This document shows positions 45,008-53,141 of a DNA stretch of 64,000 bases, in pieces; position 1 is the first letter of the stretch, and each line of letters starts with the position of its first letter. The stretch spans positions 42,579 to 106,578 of the forward strand of contig NZ_BKZP01000008.1 of assembly GCF_008974185.1 (NCBI RefSeq), written 5' to 3'. A program made the translations under genes and the position numbers. Source of the DNA: Weizmannia acidilactici. GTDB lineage: Bacteria; Bacillota; Bacilli; Bacillales; Bacillaceae_C. Under the pieces are notes generated by a model. That model did no database searches, was not told where the DNA came from, and saw only the letters and a program-made list of their open reading frames with translations.

Positions 45008-45538
45008 TTAAGCCTGCTTTTCAAGAGCCGGCACGTAAGTTTCTTCCCTCCACGCCTGGTAAAGGGACTGAAGAATAATGTCAACGGTACGCACTCCTGA
45101 AATGGCATACTTCCGGTTAATGACAATGACCGGTGCACTGTCGATACCGAGCATGTTTGCTTCCGATTCATCTTGTTTCATGTTCTCCATGTATGCGTCC
45201 GAGTTTAATAACTGTACCATTCCAGCCTGATCGAAGCCGGATTTTTGGAGAACTTCTACCAAAAATCCCCTGTTTGGCGCAGGATGTCCGGCATATACTT
45301 CGAATAAGGCCCTCGCCATTTCAAATTGCTTTCCATTTTCTTGTGCAAAATGCAAAAGCCTGAGGCTGTCCATGATATGCCTGCTTCTCTCTTTTTCCCC
45401 ATCCAAGATGGATATGGAACTGCGGATTTCAAACTGTACTTTTTCCTGATGGCCAAATTGTTCCAGTGCCTGTCCCAGCCTTAAGAAAGCAAGATAACAG
45501 TCCCGGGAAGAAAAATCCGACCATAATTCAACTTTCAT
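45008..45538 (-). CDS. DsbA/FrnE-family thioredoxin-fold protein without CxxC
   Basis: A 176-aa protein of the DSBA-like FrnE type. KVELWSDFSSRDCYLAFLRLG is where FrnE proteins carry the CPWC active site after the first strand; here SSRDC keeps only one Cys. The helical insert, APVIVINRKYAISG (cis-Pro loop) and the end SLYQAWREE fit the fold. It probably lost classical disulfide chemistry and may use a glutathione-S-transferase-like mechanism or simply bind. ATG 45538 follows GGGAGCAATGGAG. Confidence 0.75.
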   Translation of the reverse strand: MKVELWSDFSSRDCYLAFLRLGQALEQFGHQEKVQFEIRSSISILDGEKERSRHIMDSLRLLHFAQENGKQFEMARALFEVYAGHPAPNRGFLVEVLQKSGFDQAGMVQLLNSDAYMENMKQDESEANMLGIDSAPVIVINRKYAISGVRTVDIILQSLYQAWREETYVPALEKQA

Positions 45539-45578
45539 ATCTCCATTGCTCCCTTTATTGCCTCTTTTATTACCAGAT

Positions 45579-46079
45579 TTATACTTTTTTACCAACAATC
45601 AACAAATCATGCATGCGCCCGCCGAGTTCTGCGACTTTCGGGAGACTTCCCCATTCTTCAAAACCAAAATGGGCAAACAGTTTTAAACTGGCTTGGTTTT
45701 CCCTGAAAATAAAGCCGAGCAATGTTTCAACCTGTAACTTGGGGCAGGCATTCACCATTTTTTTCATCAAAAATTTTCCGATTCCTTTTCCCCTATATTT
45801 TTCGGCGATATAAATGCTCACTTCGGCAGTTGACCTATAAGCGGGCCTTCCGTAAAAATCGCTTAAACTGATCCATGCTGCAATTTCGCCGCCCAATTCC
45901 ATCACCCAAAGCGGCCGGGCATCCGGGTTATGCTGCTTAAACCACGGCATTCTTTCTTCCACTGTTACCGGAACTGTATCGGCAGTGATAATGCCGTTTC
46001 CGATGTATGCATTATATATGTCTAAAATCGCTGGCAAATCCCGGACATCCGCGTTTCTGACGATGCTGTTATGTATCAT
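45579..46079 (-). CDS. GNAT acetyltransferase, phosphinothricin-acetyltransferase-like
   Basis: A 166-aa GNAT enzyme using acetyl-CoA. IVRNADVRDLPAILDIYN at the N-terminus, EERMPWFKQH, AWISLSDFYGRPAY, AEVSIYIAEKYRGKGIGKFLM (acetyl-CoA loop) and GFIFRENQASLKLFAHFGFEEWG match the PAT/YwnH-like branch, which acetylates amino-group toxins or amino acids. ATG 46079 follows GAGAGG at about 11 bp. Single gene, 132 bp downstream of the Nudix gene. Confidence 0.87.
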   Translation of the reverse strand: MIHNSIVRNADVRDLPAILDIYNAYIGNGIITADTVPVTVEERMPWFKQHNPDARPLWVMELGGEIAAWISLSDFYGRPAYRSTAEVSIYIAEKYRGKGIGKFLMKKMVNACPKLQVETLLGFIFRENQASLKLFAHFGFEEWGSLPKVAELGGRMHDLLIVGKKV

Positions 46080-46210
46080 AGCCCAAAAACCTCTCAACTG
46101 AAATAAAGCACGGCCCCGCCGCAAGCAGGTTGGATCTATGAGGGGCCGGCTATAAACACCATTCTATAATAAATTACCTGAAAAGAACAGAATTAATTTT
46201 CCGTGAAGGC

Positions 46211-46828
46211 TTACCGCTTTACCGTATCCAAGAAATTTTTCAGGATGCTTGCGGTCAACCCCCATATGACATAATCTTTATAATAATAAAAATATTCATC
46301 CATCTTATGCGTATTCCATTTATACGCTTTTCCGCCCCGGATAAGATGAAATGGAAAATCCTGGTCCGGTTCCACCTTGAATTGGAGACGGTAGCACTCC
46401 GGCTCCGTTTCTGCCAAATACGAAAGCGGTACAGTGAATAATTTTTTCACTTCGTCCGAGTTCGGATGAAATTCCGTATGGGGTAAAAATCCTGCATACG
46501 GGAAAACGACGCGGTTCCCGTAAGATGAGACGACATAGTCAAGCGGCACCACATCCCGGATCATCGACCCATCAATCCGCAGTTCTTCGGCTGTTTCCCG
46601 GATGGCGGCCGCCTGCGCATCTTTATCAGTCCTTTCAATCCTGCCGCCGGGAAAACAAATTTCCCCCGGTTGTTTTTTTAAATGTTCCGCCCTTACTTCA
46701 AATAAAACATGGAGCCCGTCGCCCATCTTGATAAGCGGCAGCAGTACTGCAAACCGGGATAAACGCTCCATCCCCAATACAGATGGCTGCCGGTTCTTAA
46801 ATTTCGCCAAAATCTTTTCTTCATCCAA
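46211..46828 (-). CDS. Nudix CoA pyrophosphatase
   Basis: A 205-aa Nudix hydrolase of the CoA-diphosphatase group (NudL/YeaB). It cleaves CoA or acyl-CoA to phosphopantetheine and 3',5'-ADP. The N-terminal VLLPLIKM, VLFEVRAEHLKKQPGEICFPGGRIE (the CoA-specific LLxxRSxxxRxxxGxxxFPGG pattern) and the Nudix box ending AAIRETAEELRI are clear. TTG 46828 (LDEEKIL) is preferred because AAGGGGGG precedes it; the ATG at 46873 is too close to lack support. Confidence 0.87.
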   Translation of the reverse strand: MDEEKILAKFKNRQPSVLGMERLSRFAVLLPLIKMGDGLHVLFEVRAEHLKKQPGEICFPGGRIERTDKDAQAAAIRETAEELRIDGSMIRDVVPLDYVVSSYGNRVVFPYAGFLPHTEFHPNSDEVKKLFTVPLSYLAETEPECYRLQFKVEPDQDFPFHLIRGGKAYKWNTHKMDEYFYYYKDYVIWGLTASILKNFLDTVKR

Positions 46829-47065
46829 AGCATTCCCCCCTTTTTGTATCCGTGCCGGCAACATTTCCGGCATGGTAAAGCCGTTTATTTCTTTACTATT
46901 ATATATACCATAGTTTTCAGCATAACGCGGAAAAAATTGCCTCCCTGCATGTATATTAATGCCCCTAAGTTTCCGCTAATCTTTCCGGCTGTGTCGGCTG
47001 AAAAAAGCGAATAACTAAAATAACGTTTTCAACAAAATATTTAGTGAAAAATGCATTTTAAATAG

Positions 47066-47125
47066 TTTACTTTTTTGTGTTCATTGAATACAATAATACC
47101 AGATAGAATTTTCCCTATGGAAACT
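47066..47125 (+). promoter_or_regulatory. mntH promoter with MntR box
   Basis: TTTACT (47066-47071) and TACAAT (47089-47094) are 17 bp apart. AATTTTCCCTATGGAAACT (47107-47125) lies just downstream and matches the B. subtilis MntR operator AATTTGCCTTAAGGAAACT in all but four positions, so Mn(II)-MntR would block transcription when manganese is plentiful. Confidence 0.8.
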
Positions 47126-47168
47126 TTTTTGATTCAGGTTTAAAATCCAAGGAGGGGGAAACATTTAT

Positions 47169-48464
47169 ATGAGCGATAAAACAATCAGCAAAAAAATGGT
47201 AAATCATACACCTTCGAATACGTTAAGCGCCCAGGCAGTGCTGAGGGGGGACGTGAAGGGATTAAAAAAAATTCTGCCTTTTTTGGGGCCGGCATTTATT
47301 GCGGGCGTTGCCTATATTGATCCCGGCAACTTTGCTACAAACATAACGGCGGGGTCAAAATACGGCTATATGCTTCTTTGGGTAATCGTATTTTCGAATT
47401 TAATGGCCGTTTTGATCCAATCCCTTTCCGCTAAACTCGGCATTGCGACGGGGCAAAATCTGCCGGAAGTTGCCCACGAACGGTTTCCAAAGGCTGCCTC
47501 CATTTTTTTGTGGATACAAAGCGAGATCGTGATTATCGCGACAGATTTGGCAGAATTTATCGGGGCTGCTTTAGGGCTGTATTTAATTTTCGGGATTACG
47601 ATGCTGCCGGCTGCACTGATCACGGCCGCGGGGTCTTTTGCCATCCTTGAGCTGCAGCGCCGCGGTTACCGTTCGTTTGAGGCCGCCATTTCCGCCCTCG
47701 TTATGATTGTCGTGCTTGCTTTTGCCTTTCAGACTTTTTTGGCAAAACCCGATATGAGCGCAGTATTCGGCGGGATGCTCACACCGAAATTCAACGGTAT
47801 CGAAAGCATCTTACTTGCTGCCGGTATTCTTGGTGCAACCGTCATGCCCCACGCCATTTATTTGCACTCTTCATTAACGCAAAGCAGAATTATCGGCAGA
47901 AATGAGCGGGAAAAAAGAGAAATTTTCAAATTTGAATTGATCGATATCGTTATCGCGATGGTCATTGCCGGCGCTATCAACATCAGCATGCTCGTGATCG
48001 CTTCCGCCGTATTTTTCAAAAACGGCATGGTTGTCGAAGACCTCAGCGTGGCATTCCGCCGGTTCCATGAACATCTCGGACCAGCCGCCGCGCTATCTTT
48101 CGGGCTGGGCCTGCTGATAGCAGGGCTTTCGAGTTCATCTGTCGGCACGTTATCCGGGGATGTCGTCATGCAGGGGTTCATCAACAAACGGATCAATCTT
48201 TACCTGCGCCGGGCTATCACGATGGTGCCCCCGCTTTTAATCATTATATCGGGCGTCAACCCGACAAGCGCGCTCGTCATCAGTCAGGTTATCCTTTCGT
48301 TCGGGATTATTTTCGCGCTCATTCCCCTGATTTTGTTCACGAGCAACAAGGAAATCATGGGCGAGCTCGTAAATCATAAAGTAACGAGTGTTGTTGCATG
48401 GATGGTCGCAGGATTTGTGATCTGCTTAAATATATTTCTTCTGGTCCATTCATTCATTTCATGA
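47169..48464 (+). CDS. mntH: Nramp-family manganese transporter
   Basis: Proton-coupled Mn(II) importer of 431 aa with 11 membrane helices. The helix-1 metal motif GVAYIDPGNFATNI (DPGN), the helix-6 motif GATVMPHAIYLHSSLTQ (MPH) and the intervening pattern GLSSSSVGTLSGDVVMQGF are diagnostic of Nramp. ATG 47169 follows AAGGAGGGGG. Control by MntR is inferred from the operator upstream. Confidence 0.95.
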   Translation: MSDKTISKKMVNHTPSNTLSAQAVLRGDVKGLKKILPFLGPAFIAGVAYIDPGNFATNITAGSKYGYMLLWVIVFSNLMAVLIQSLSAKLGIATGQNLPEVAHERFPKAASIFLWIQSEIVIIATDLAEFIGAALGLYLIFGITMLPAALITAAGSFAILELQRRGYRSFEAAISALVMIVVLAFAFQTFLAKPDMSAVFGGMLTPKFNGIESILLAAGILGATVMPHAIYLHSSLTQSRIIGRNEREKREIFKFELIDIVIAMVIAGAINISMLVIASAVFFKNGMVVEDLSVAFRRFHEHLGPAAALSFGLGLLIAGLSSSSVGTLSGDVVMQGFINKRINLYLRRAITMVPPLLIIISGVNPTSALVISQVILSFGIIFALIPLILFTSNKEIMGELVNHKVTSVVAWMVAGFVICLNIFLLVHSFIS

Positions 48465-48524
48465 AAGGATATGTTTGTGATTCATGTTGATGATCGCGAA
48501 ATCCACTTCTCTCATGAAGCATCC

Positions 48525-48596
48525 ATGCGCCTTCTCGCTCGATACCTCAGCACGGGGAGCTCTACTTGCCCGCTATCCCGCAGGAGTCTCAAAAAT
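48525..48596. repeat. Dispersed Bacillaceae intergenic repeat (degenerate)
   Basis: The segment TTCTCGCTCGATACC...CACGGGGAGC...CCCGCTATCCCGCAGG resembles a GC-rich repeat often seen between genes in Bacillaceae genomes (GGGGAGC ... CCCGCAGGAGTCTC). It is non-coding, and I assign it from memory of the pattern only. Confidence 0.4.
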
Positions 48597-48633
48597 TAGA
48601 CATTATCAACAAAAATTGAACAGAGCCAATTGA

Positions 48634-48671
48634 AAAAAGCAGCCTCTCTCGGACATTGGAAGGCTGCTTTT
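48634..48671. terminator. Bidirectional terminator between mntH and the GerPF-like gene
   Basis: AAAAGCAGCC / GGCTGCTTTT form a perfect 10-bp stem around a 17-nt loop, usable from both strands. Confidence 0.85.
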
Positions 48672-48672
48672 A

Positions 48673-48891
48673 TTACCTGACCACATATGGCTGATCTGCC
48701 ATGCTTATGGTTCCGGTGGTATTCATGCTAAAATAGTTGTTGTTCATCATAAACGCACCATTGCTTCCGCTTCCTGATCCATGCGTAGTCTTTGAAACAT
48801 TCATTGGGGAAATCGCTGCCGCATCTCCAAAAATAACAGTTGCGGTGCCTGCCACATTCCATATTTTCACGTCTCCTAAAAAAGCCGGCAA
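48673..48891 (-). CDS. GerPA/GerPF-family spore germination protein
   Basis: A 72-aa protein in the GerPA/GerPF family, small spore-coat proteins that help germinants cross the coat. PAFLGDVKIWNVAGTATVIFGD, ISPMNVSKTTHGSGSGSNGAFM and NNNYFSMN match the family pattern (MPAxVGxIxINxVxGxVNFGD...SPxxxSKTxxGSGSxNTG). TTG 48891 is chosen because family members start MPA and AAAAGG lies 9 bp before it. Not part of a gerPABCDEF operon here. Confidence 0.82.
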   Translation of the reverse strand: MPAFLGDVKIWNVAGTATVIFGDAAAISPMNVSKTTHGSGSGSNGAFMMNNNYFSMNTTGTISMADQPYVVR

Positions 48892-48906
48892 AGTCAACAT
48901 CCTTTT

Positions 48907-49080
48907 CTATTTTTTTGAACTGATATTTTTGTATGCAAAGCGCAGCATTTCTGCCTCCCACGGCTCCATTTCGATCGTCCAAACGGGGATGGTTGGACCC
49001 CGCTGTGATACACCGTCCAATACCGCGTCCATATTTAAGCGCATATAAACCGGCTTTCCCGGCCCCCCCGAAACGTTCAC
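48907..49080 (-). CDS. Small conserved-looking protein, GTG start
   Basis: An open frame of 57 codons from GTG 49080: VNVSGGPGKPVYMRLNMDAVLDG, then RGPTIPVWTIEMEPWEAEMLRFAYKN. It ends 16 bp before the GerPF-like start, on the same strand, and its composition looks like a folded protein rather than noise, unlike the overlapping longer ORF in another frame. The ribosome binding site is poor (CCGGAAAG), and a run of 7 G lies near its start, so an upstream frameshift is possible. Function unknown; a spore role is guessed from neighbours. Confidence 0.5.
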   Translation of the reverse strand: MNVSGGPGKPVYMRLNMDAVLDGVSQRGPTIPVWTIEMEPWEAEMLRFAYKNISSKK

Positions 49081-49146
49081 CCGTAAACTTTCCGGCTTGG
49101 AAAAAAACGCTCCGTTTCAAAGTGCTTCTATTTTTTCTACGCTGCC

Positions 49147-49239
49147 TTAATAGACATATGCAGACCCGACAATAATCAGCAAAATAAACAGTATAACAAT
49201 TAACGGAAACATATTGTTGTTTCCACCGCCTCCGGACAT
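49147..49239 (-). CDS. YjcZ-family sporulation micro-protein
   Basis: A 30-aa protein, MSGGGGNNNMFPLIVILF followed by a single membrane helix ending VGSAYVY. Gly/Asn-rich head plus one hydrophobic helix is the YjcZ (or SscA-like) pattern of tiny membrane proteins made in sporulation. GGGGGGGTG precedes ATG 49239. It heads a cluster of small spore-related genes on this strand. Confidence 0.82.
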   Translation of the reverse strand: MSGGGGNNNMFPLIVILFILLIIVGSAYVY

Positions 49240-49347
49240 TTTTTCACCCCCCCAATGGTCACTAATATAAAGTATGAGAGGGTGAAAAAATTGCAAAGGA
49301 CAAATCCCCCCGGAGCATGCAAAATGAGAGATGAAACTATCAGAATT

Positions 49348-50259
49348 TTACCCTTCAAGATTTTTGACAATATATTCACACAGATCGTGGGTCCTAAGGG
49401 CATCGTCCAACGTGATTTTCGGTTGTGCTTTGCCGGATGCGACATCGATAAAATGGGAAACAATTTGTTCGAATCCCCTTTTGCACAATGTCGGTTCCCA
49501 ATCATTTGCGGCAATTTGCGTAATCGTTTTATTTTGTTGGATTGTGAGGCTTGAAACCTGGCGGGCGGTCCGTTTTTCATCCGTACCCATTACTTCAAGG
49601 ATTTCTTCCGATGTACCGCTGTCCCGGTTCATGATACCGATTGCGACAACGCCTGAAGGAAAAATTAACTGGACATTTGCATGGTACAGTAAATCGCCTT
49701 CTTTCCTCCCATTTACAACCACTTTTTCATACGGTTCATCTGCCAAATACAACAAAGTATCGATGACGTGGATGAAATCGTCGTATACAAATGTACGGAC
49801 ATTTTCCGGATGCTTGAACCGGTTTTTTTGCATCAAAATCAGATTTGGTTTTTTAAGTTCCCGGCATCTTTGATAGACGGGGGAAAAGCGCCGGTTAAAG
49901 CCTGTGAAAAGATGCATATTTTTCTCTTTTGCCAAATCCGCCAATGCTTTTGTCTGTCCATAATGATAAGTCACCGGCTTGTCCACATAAACATGGATGC
50001 CGTTTGATAAAAGTTTTTGGACAATTTCGTAGTGGGATTCTGTTGCAGTATGTACAAAAGCCGCCTGAATGCCGCTCTCCATTAACGCTTCCAGGCTTGG
50101 ATACAGATGTTCAAACCGGTAATGGTCTTTGACATACCGCAAACTTTCCTGATTTCTCGTAAAAAAATGGAATTCCGCTTCTTTCGTATGGGCATAAACA
50201 GGTAAGTAAGCCTTCTTTGCAATATCCCCGATACCAATAACGCCGATTTTCATAGACAT
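49348..50259 (-). CDS. Gfo/Idh/MocA-family oxidoreductase
   Basis: A 303-aa NAD(P)-dependent oxidoreductase. KIGVIGIGDIAKKAYLPVY (nucleotide motif), FVHTATESHYEIVQKLL, GIHVYVDKPVTYHYGQTKAL (the EKP-like motif reads DKP, with the catalytic Lys) and FTGFNRRFSPVY belong to the family, close to YulF-type proteins. The substrate is probably a sugar or cyclitol but is not identifiable. ATG 50259 (MSMKIGV) follows AAGGAAGGCGG. Monocistronic and divergent from pbuG. Confidence 0.87.
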   Translation of the reverse strand: MSMKIGVIGIGDIAKKAYLPVYAHTKEAEFHFFTRNQESLRYVKDHYRFEHLYPSLEALMESGIQAAFVHTATESHYEIVQKLLSNGIHVYVDKPVTYHYGQTKALADLAKEKNMHLFTGFNRRFSPVYQRCRELKKPNLILMQKNRFKHPENVRTFVYDDFIHVIDTLLYLADEPYEKVVVNGRKEGDLLYHANVQLIFPSGVVAIGIMNRDSGTSEEILEVMGTDEKRTARQVSSLTIQQNKTITQIAANDWEPTLCKRGFEQIVSHFIDVASGKAQPKITLDDALRTHDLCEYIVKNLEG

Positions 50260-50386
50260 AACCGCCTTCCTTTTTTCAACCGGCTCTGCTGCAGAAAACC
50301 CGTGTATTGTCCGCAATAGAGCTTTTCAACCAAATTATACGCGATTTACGCTAAAGTTGCCCACATTATATCCATTACGAAATCTA

Positions 50387-50415
50387 TTGATTTTGGAATG
50401 CAATTCTTGTATAAT
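50387..50415 (+). promoter_or_regulatory. pbuG promoter
   Basis: TTGATT (50387-50392) and TATAAT (50410-50415) are 17 bp apart, about 30 bp before the riboswitch aptamer. Confidence 0.85.
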
Positions 50416-50441
50416 AGTAACCATTCGTTTTTATACCGTGT

Positions 50442-50513
50442 ACCTTGTATAAGTTTAGAAATATGGCCTAAACGTCTCTACCAAGCTGCCGTAAAAAGCT
50501 TGACTACAATGGT
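50442..50513 (+). ncRNA. Purine riboswitch, guanine/hypoxanthine class
   Basis: The conserved aptamer elements appear in order: P1 strand ACCTTGTATAAG, GATATGG-like AATATGGCC, the L2/L3 elements with GTCTCTACCAAGCTGCCGTAAA and TTGACTACAATGGT. The specificity base corresponding to position 74 is C (GACTAC; adenine sensors have U, GATTAC), so it should bind guanine or hypoxanthine. It controls pbuG through the terminator at 50557. Confidence 0.93.
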
Positions 50514-50556
50514 AAACCTAAGACATTCCGTCATGCTTGCCATTCATACATACACC

Positions 50557-50621
50557 CGGGCATTTCCGCAGTGTTTGGAGGGACTTTTTGCCTTTTTCAC
50601 TTGCGGATTGCCCGATTTTTT
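50557..50621 (+). terminator. Riboswitch-controlled terminator before pbuG
   Basis: CGGGCATTTCCGCAGTG pairs with CACTTGCGGATTGCCCG (two mismatches or bulges) and is followed by six T. In the ligand-bound state this would stop transcription before pbuG. Confidence 0.85.
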
Positions 50622-50717
50622 GATATTGGGGAAAAGAAAAGGGAAAACTGGACAAAGACCAAAGAAAAACACGGGCGGATTCATCCTATGATTTTTCAAC
50701 TGGAATAGTGAGGGAAA

Positions 50718-52016
50718 ATGATGCAGAGATTTTTTCAATTTCATTCGCGCGGCACTTCTTACAGCCAGGAAACCATTGCCGGGGTCACCACTTTTTTGTC
50801 GATGGCGTATATTTTGATCGTCAACCCGCTGGTGTTAAGCCAGTCGGGGATGGATAAAGGCGCCGTTTTTACCGCGACGGCGTTGGCGTCAATCATCGGG
50901 ACGCTTTTGATTGGCCTGCTCGCCAATTTCCCGATCGGGATTGCGCCGAGCATGGGACTGAACGCCTTTTTCACCTTTTCCGTCTGCCTCGGCTTGCATA
51001 TTCCATGGCCTGTTGCATTGGCGGGGGTTTTTGTTTCCGGCGTATTATTCGTGATCTTGAGCCTGTTAAAAATACGCGAAAAAATCATTAATATGATACC
51101 GGAAGATTTAAAGCACGCAATTGTAGCCGGAATCGGTTTTTTTGTTGCTTTTATCGGCTTAAAAAATACCGGCATAATCATTTCCAACCCGGATACGTTT
51201 GTTGCGCTCGGAAATATTACTTCTCCAAAAGTATTGCTTGCGGTATTCAGTTTTATCGTGATGATGCTTTTGCTTGTACGCGGCGTCCAGGCCGGGATTT
51301 TCTTCGGCATCGTCATCGCGACCATCATCGGCATGATTTTCGGACTTGTGCCGGTGCCGCATGCCATTGTCGGATCCATTCCAAGCCTCGGCCCGACTTT
51401 CGGGAAAGTGTTCTTCCATTTGGATGACTTGTGGAACCCGGATATGCTTGCCGTTATTTTTACATTTTTATTTGTTGCTTTCTTTGATACAGCCGGTACA
51501 TTGATTGCTGTCGCCGGACAGGCAGGGCTCATGAAAAATAATGAAATCCCGAATGCAGGCCGTGCCCTTTTGGCTGATTCGCTAGCCGGCGTGATCGGCA
51601 GCATCCTCGGGACGTCCACCCCGGCAACAATGGTGGAATCGAGCTCCGGCATTGCAGCAGGCGGCCGGACAGGATTTACTTCAATCATTATCGCTGCCGG
51701 ATTTACAGTTGCCCTGTTCTTTTCTCCACTGTTATCGGTGATTTCGACGGAAGTCACTTCCCCTGCGCTCATAATTGTCGGGGCGATGATGGCGATGCAG
51801 GTGAGATCGATCAACTGGAGCCGGCTTGAAATTGCGATCCCGTCTTTTGTGATTATCATGATGATGCCGCTCACCTACAGCGTCGCAACCGGGATCGCCC
51901 TCGGGTTTATTTTATATCCCATTGCCATGCTCGTGTGCGGGAAAGCAAAACAGATCCACCCGCTCATGTATGTATTATTTGTTGCCTTTATCGCTTACTT
52001 TATTTATCTGGCTTAA
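50718..52016 (+). CDS. pbuG: Hypoxanthine/guanine permease (NCS2, AzgA-like)
   Basis: Purine:H+ symporter of 432 aa with about 13 membrane segments. YSQETIAGVTTFLSMAYILIVNP at the N-terminus, IGLKNTGII, FFDTAGTLIAVAGQAGLM and SLAGVIGSILGTSTPATMVESSSGIAAGGRTGFTS are diagnostic for the AzgA/PbuG branch of NCS2. ATG 50718 follows GTGAGGG. The guanine riboswitch upstream agrees with the PbuG identity known from B. subtilis. Confidence 0.93.
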   Translation: MMQRFFQFHSRGTSYSQETIAGVTTFLSMAYILIVNPLVLSQSGMDKGAVFTATALASIIGTLLIGLLANFPIGIAPSMGLNAFFTFSVCLGLHIPWPVALAGVFVSGVLFVILSLLKIREKIINMIPEDLKHAIVAGIGFFVAFIGLKNTGIIISNPDTFVALGNITSPKVLLAVFSFIVMMLLLVRGVQAGIFFGIVIATIIGMIFGLVPVPHAIVGSIPSLGPTFGKVFFHLDDLWNPDMLAVIFTFLFVAFFDTAGTLIAVAGQAGLMKNNEIPNAGRALLADSLAGVIGSILGTSTPATMVESSSGIAAGGRTGFTSIIIAAGFTVALFFSPLLSVISTEVTSPALIIVGAMMAMQVRSINWSRLEIAIPSFVIIMMMPLTYSVATGIALGFILYPIAMLVCGKAKQIHPLMYVLFVAFIAYFIYLA

Positions 52017-52018
52017 GG

Positions 52019-52060
52019 AAACCCCCAACTGCCTATTTTGAAGGCGGATGGGGGTTTTTT
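52019..52060. terminator. Terminator of pbuG
   Basis: AAACCCCCAACTGCC pairs with GGCGGATGGGGGTTT with small mismatches and is followed by T. It overlaps the stop codon of the convergent Nudix gene. Confidence 0.82.
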
Positions 52061-52506
52061 GCCTGCTTATATTCTTCGATCATCCGCCGGTGGCTGCCGA
52101 CAAGTTTTGCAGGCAATTGGTCTAAAGGGAAAAATCCGATATCCATGCCTTCCTTCAAGTTCACGCTTGGCTCGCCGCTGTATGATCGGGAAATAAATGC
52201 CGCAGTAACCGAAAAAAACTGGTCGCCATTTTTAAGCCGCACAAAATAATTTTTTCCAGAATATAAATTGAAAAGGGTTAAATCGTTTAATCGGAGCCCG
52301 GTTTCTTCATACACTTCCCTTAATGCGGTTTCCTCCGCCGACTCACCCAGCTCCATCAACCCGCCAGGAAGGCCCCAGACGCCGCGCGGTTCAACCCTTT
52401 GCTGCAGTAAAATTTCTTCCCGGCCGTTGAAAATGAGCACGACGCTGCCCGGCAAAATAAGTGGGCGGCTGCCGGCCAATTTCCGGATTTCTTCTATGTA
52501 CCCCAT
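52033..52506 (-). CDS. Nudix hydrolase
   Basis: A 157-aa Nudix protein. LLQQRVEPRGVWGLPGG and LMELGESAEETALREVYEETGL form the complete Nudix box (GX5EX7REUXEEXGU). It lies in the ADP-ribose/NTP-pyrophosphohydrolase-like group (YvcI/YjhB type); the substrate is not readable. Convergent with pbuG, sharing its terminator region. Confidence 0.87.
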   Translation of the reverse strand: MGYIEEIRKLAGSRPLILPGSVVLIFNGREEILLQQRVEPRGVWGLPGGLMELGESAEETALREVYEETGLRLNDLTLFNLYSGKNYFVRLKNGDQFFSVTAAFISRSYSGEPSVNLKEGMDIGFFPLDQLPAKLVGSHRRMIEEYKQAKNPHPPSK

Positions 52507-52565
52507 TTGATCACCTTCAATTCATATTGTCCTGCTGTTAGCTTACCAAAAATTCGGGCGGATTC

Positions 52566-52600
52566 AAGAAAAAATCAGCGGCAAAGCCTTTACCGCTGAT
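52566..52600 (-). terminator. Terminator of the Dps gene
   Basis: On the minus strand ATCAGCGG and CCGCTGAT form an 8-bp stem with an 11-nt loop, followed by six T. It overlaps the Dps stop codon. Confidence 0.82.
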
Positions 52601-53039
52601 CCATGAATGCATTCAGCATCCAAATATGTTTATCAAACCGTTTCAAGCAGCAGGTTAAATCATTTACCGTGGCGTCATCTTTCCTCTCTTCCGCCAGTGG
52701 GATCCCGGTTTCCCGGATTTCATTTGCCATTTGTGCAAAATCATCCTTTAACTGCTTCAGGATTTCGCGCTCTTCATTATCGGCGCTTGCTTCCACAATC
52801 GTCTTTTGATCGAGGAATTTGGACATTGTTGCAAGCGGCCTGCCCCCGATTGACAAAATCCTTTCCGCCAGCACATCAATCAGTTCGGAAAATTCGAGGT
52901 ACAAATTTTCAAAAAACTGGTGGAGCGTAAAAAAGTTTTTCCCTTGGATATACCAATGATAACGGTGCAGTTTGATATAAAGGACTGTAAAATTTGAGAG
53001 TTCCCTGTTTAAAAACTGGATCAGTTTCTCATCATCCAA
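52590..53039 (-). CDS. dps: Dps/ferritin-like DNA-protecting protein
   Basis: A 149-aa four-helix protein of the Dps family (MrgA-like). LHRYHWYIQGKNFFTLHQFFENLY contains the ferroxidase residues, His and Asp/Glu positions as in FSELIDVLAERI. Dps dodecamers store iron and bind DNA under oxidative stress. No obvious PerR box was seen in the 100 bp upstream. Symbol by family; B. subtilis has both dps and mrgA. Confidence 0.9.
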   Translation of the reverse strand: MDDEKLIQFLNRELSNFTVLYIKLHRYHWYIQGKNFFTLHQFFENLYLEFSELIDVLAERILSIGGRPLATMSKFLDQKTIVEASADNEEREILKQLKDDFAQMANEIRETGIPLAEERKDDATVNDLTCCLKRFDKHIWMLNAFMDQR

Positions 53040-53141
53040 TGCGCATCTACCCCCCTGTACGGGACCGTAATGAAGCTATTTTGCGGAAACTGTTATATTT
53101 TACCCCGCATATTTAGGTTTTGTGCGCACTTCCGATTCTAT

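Noticed and set aside
47072..47100. Ter-like TGTGTT...ATACAA motif near mntH
   Set aside because: Only the first half resembles the site, and the segment is explained by the mntH promoter.
50759..51874. 371-codon minus-strand ORF
   Set aside because: Antisense to pbuG, a membrane permease with strong motifs; the frame is a codon-bias artefact.
53040..53141. PerR box upstream of dps
   Set aside because: No TTATAAT-type palindrome could be found in the gap, although Dps/MrgA genes often have one.
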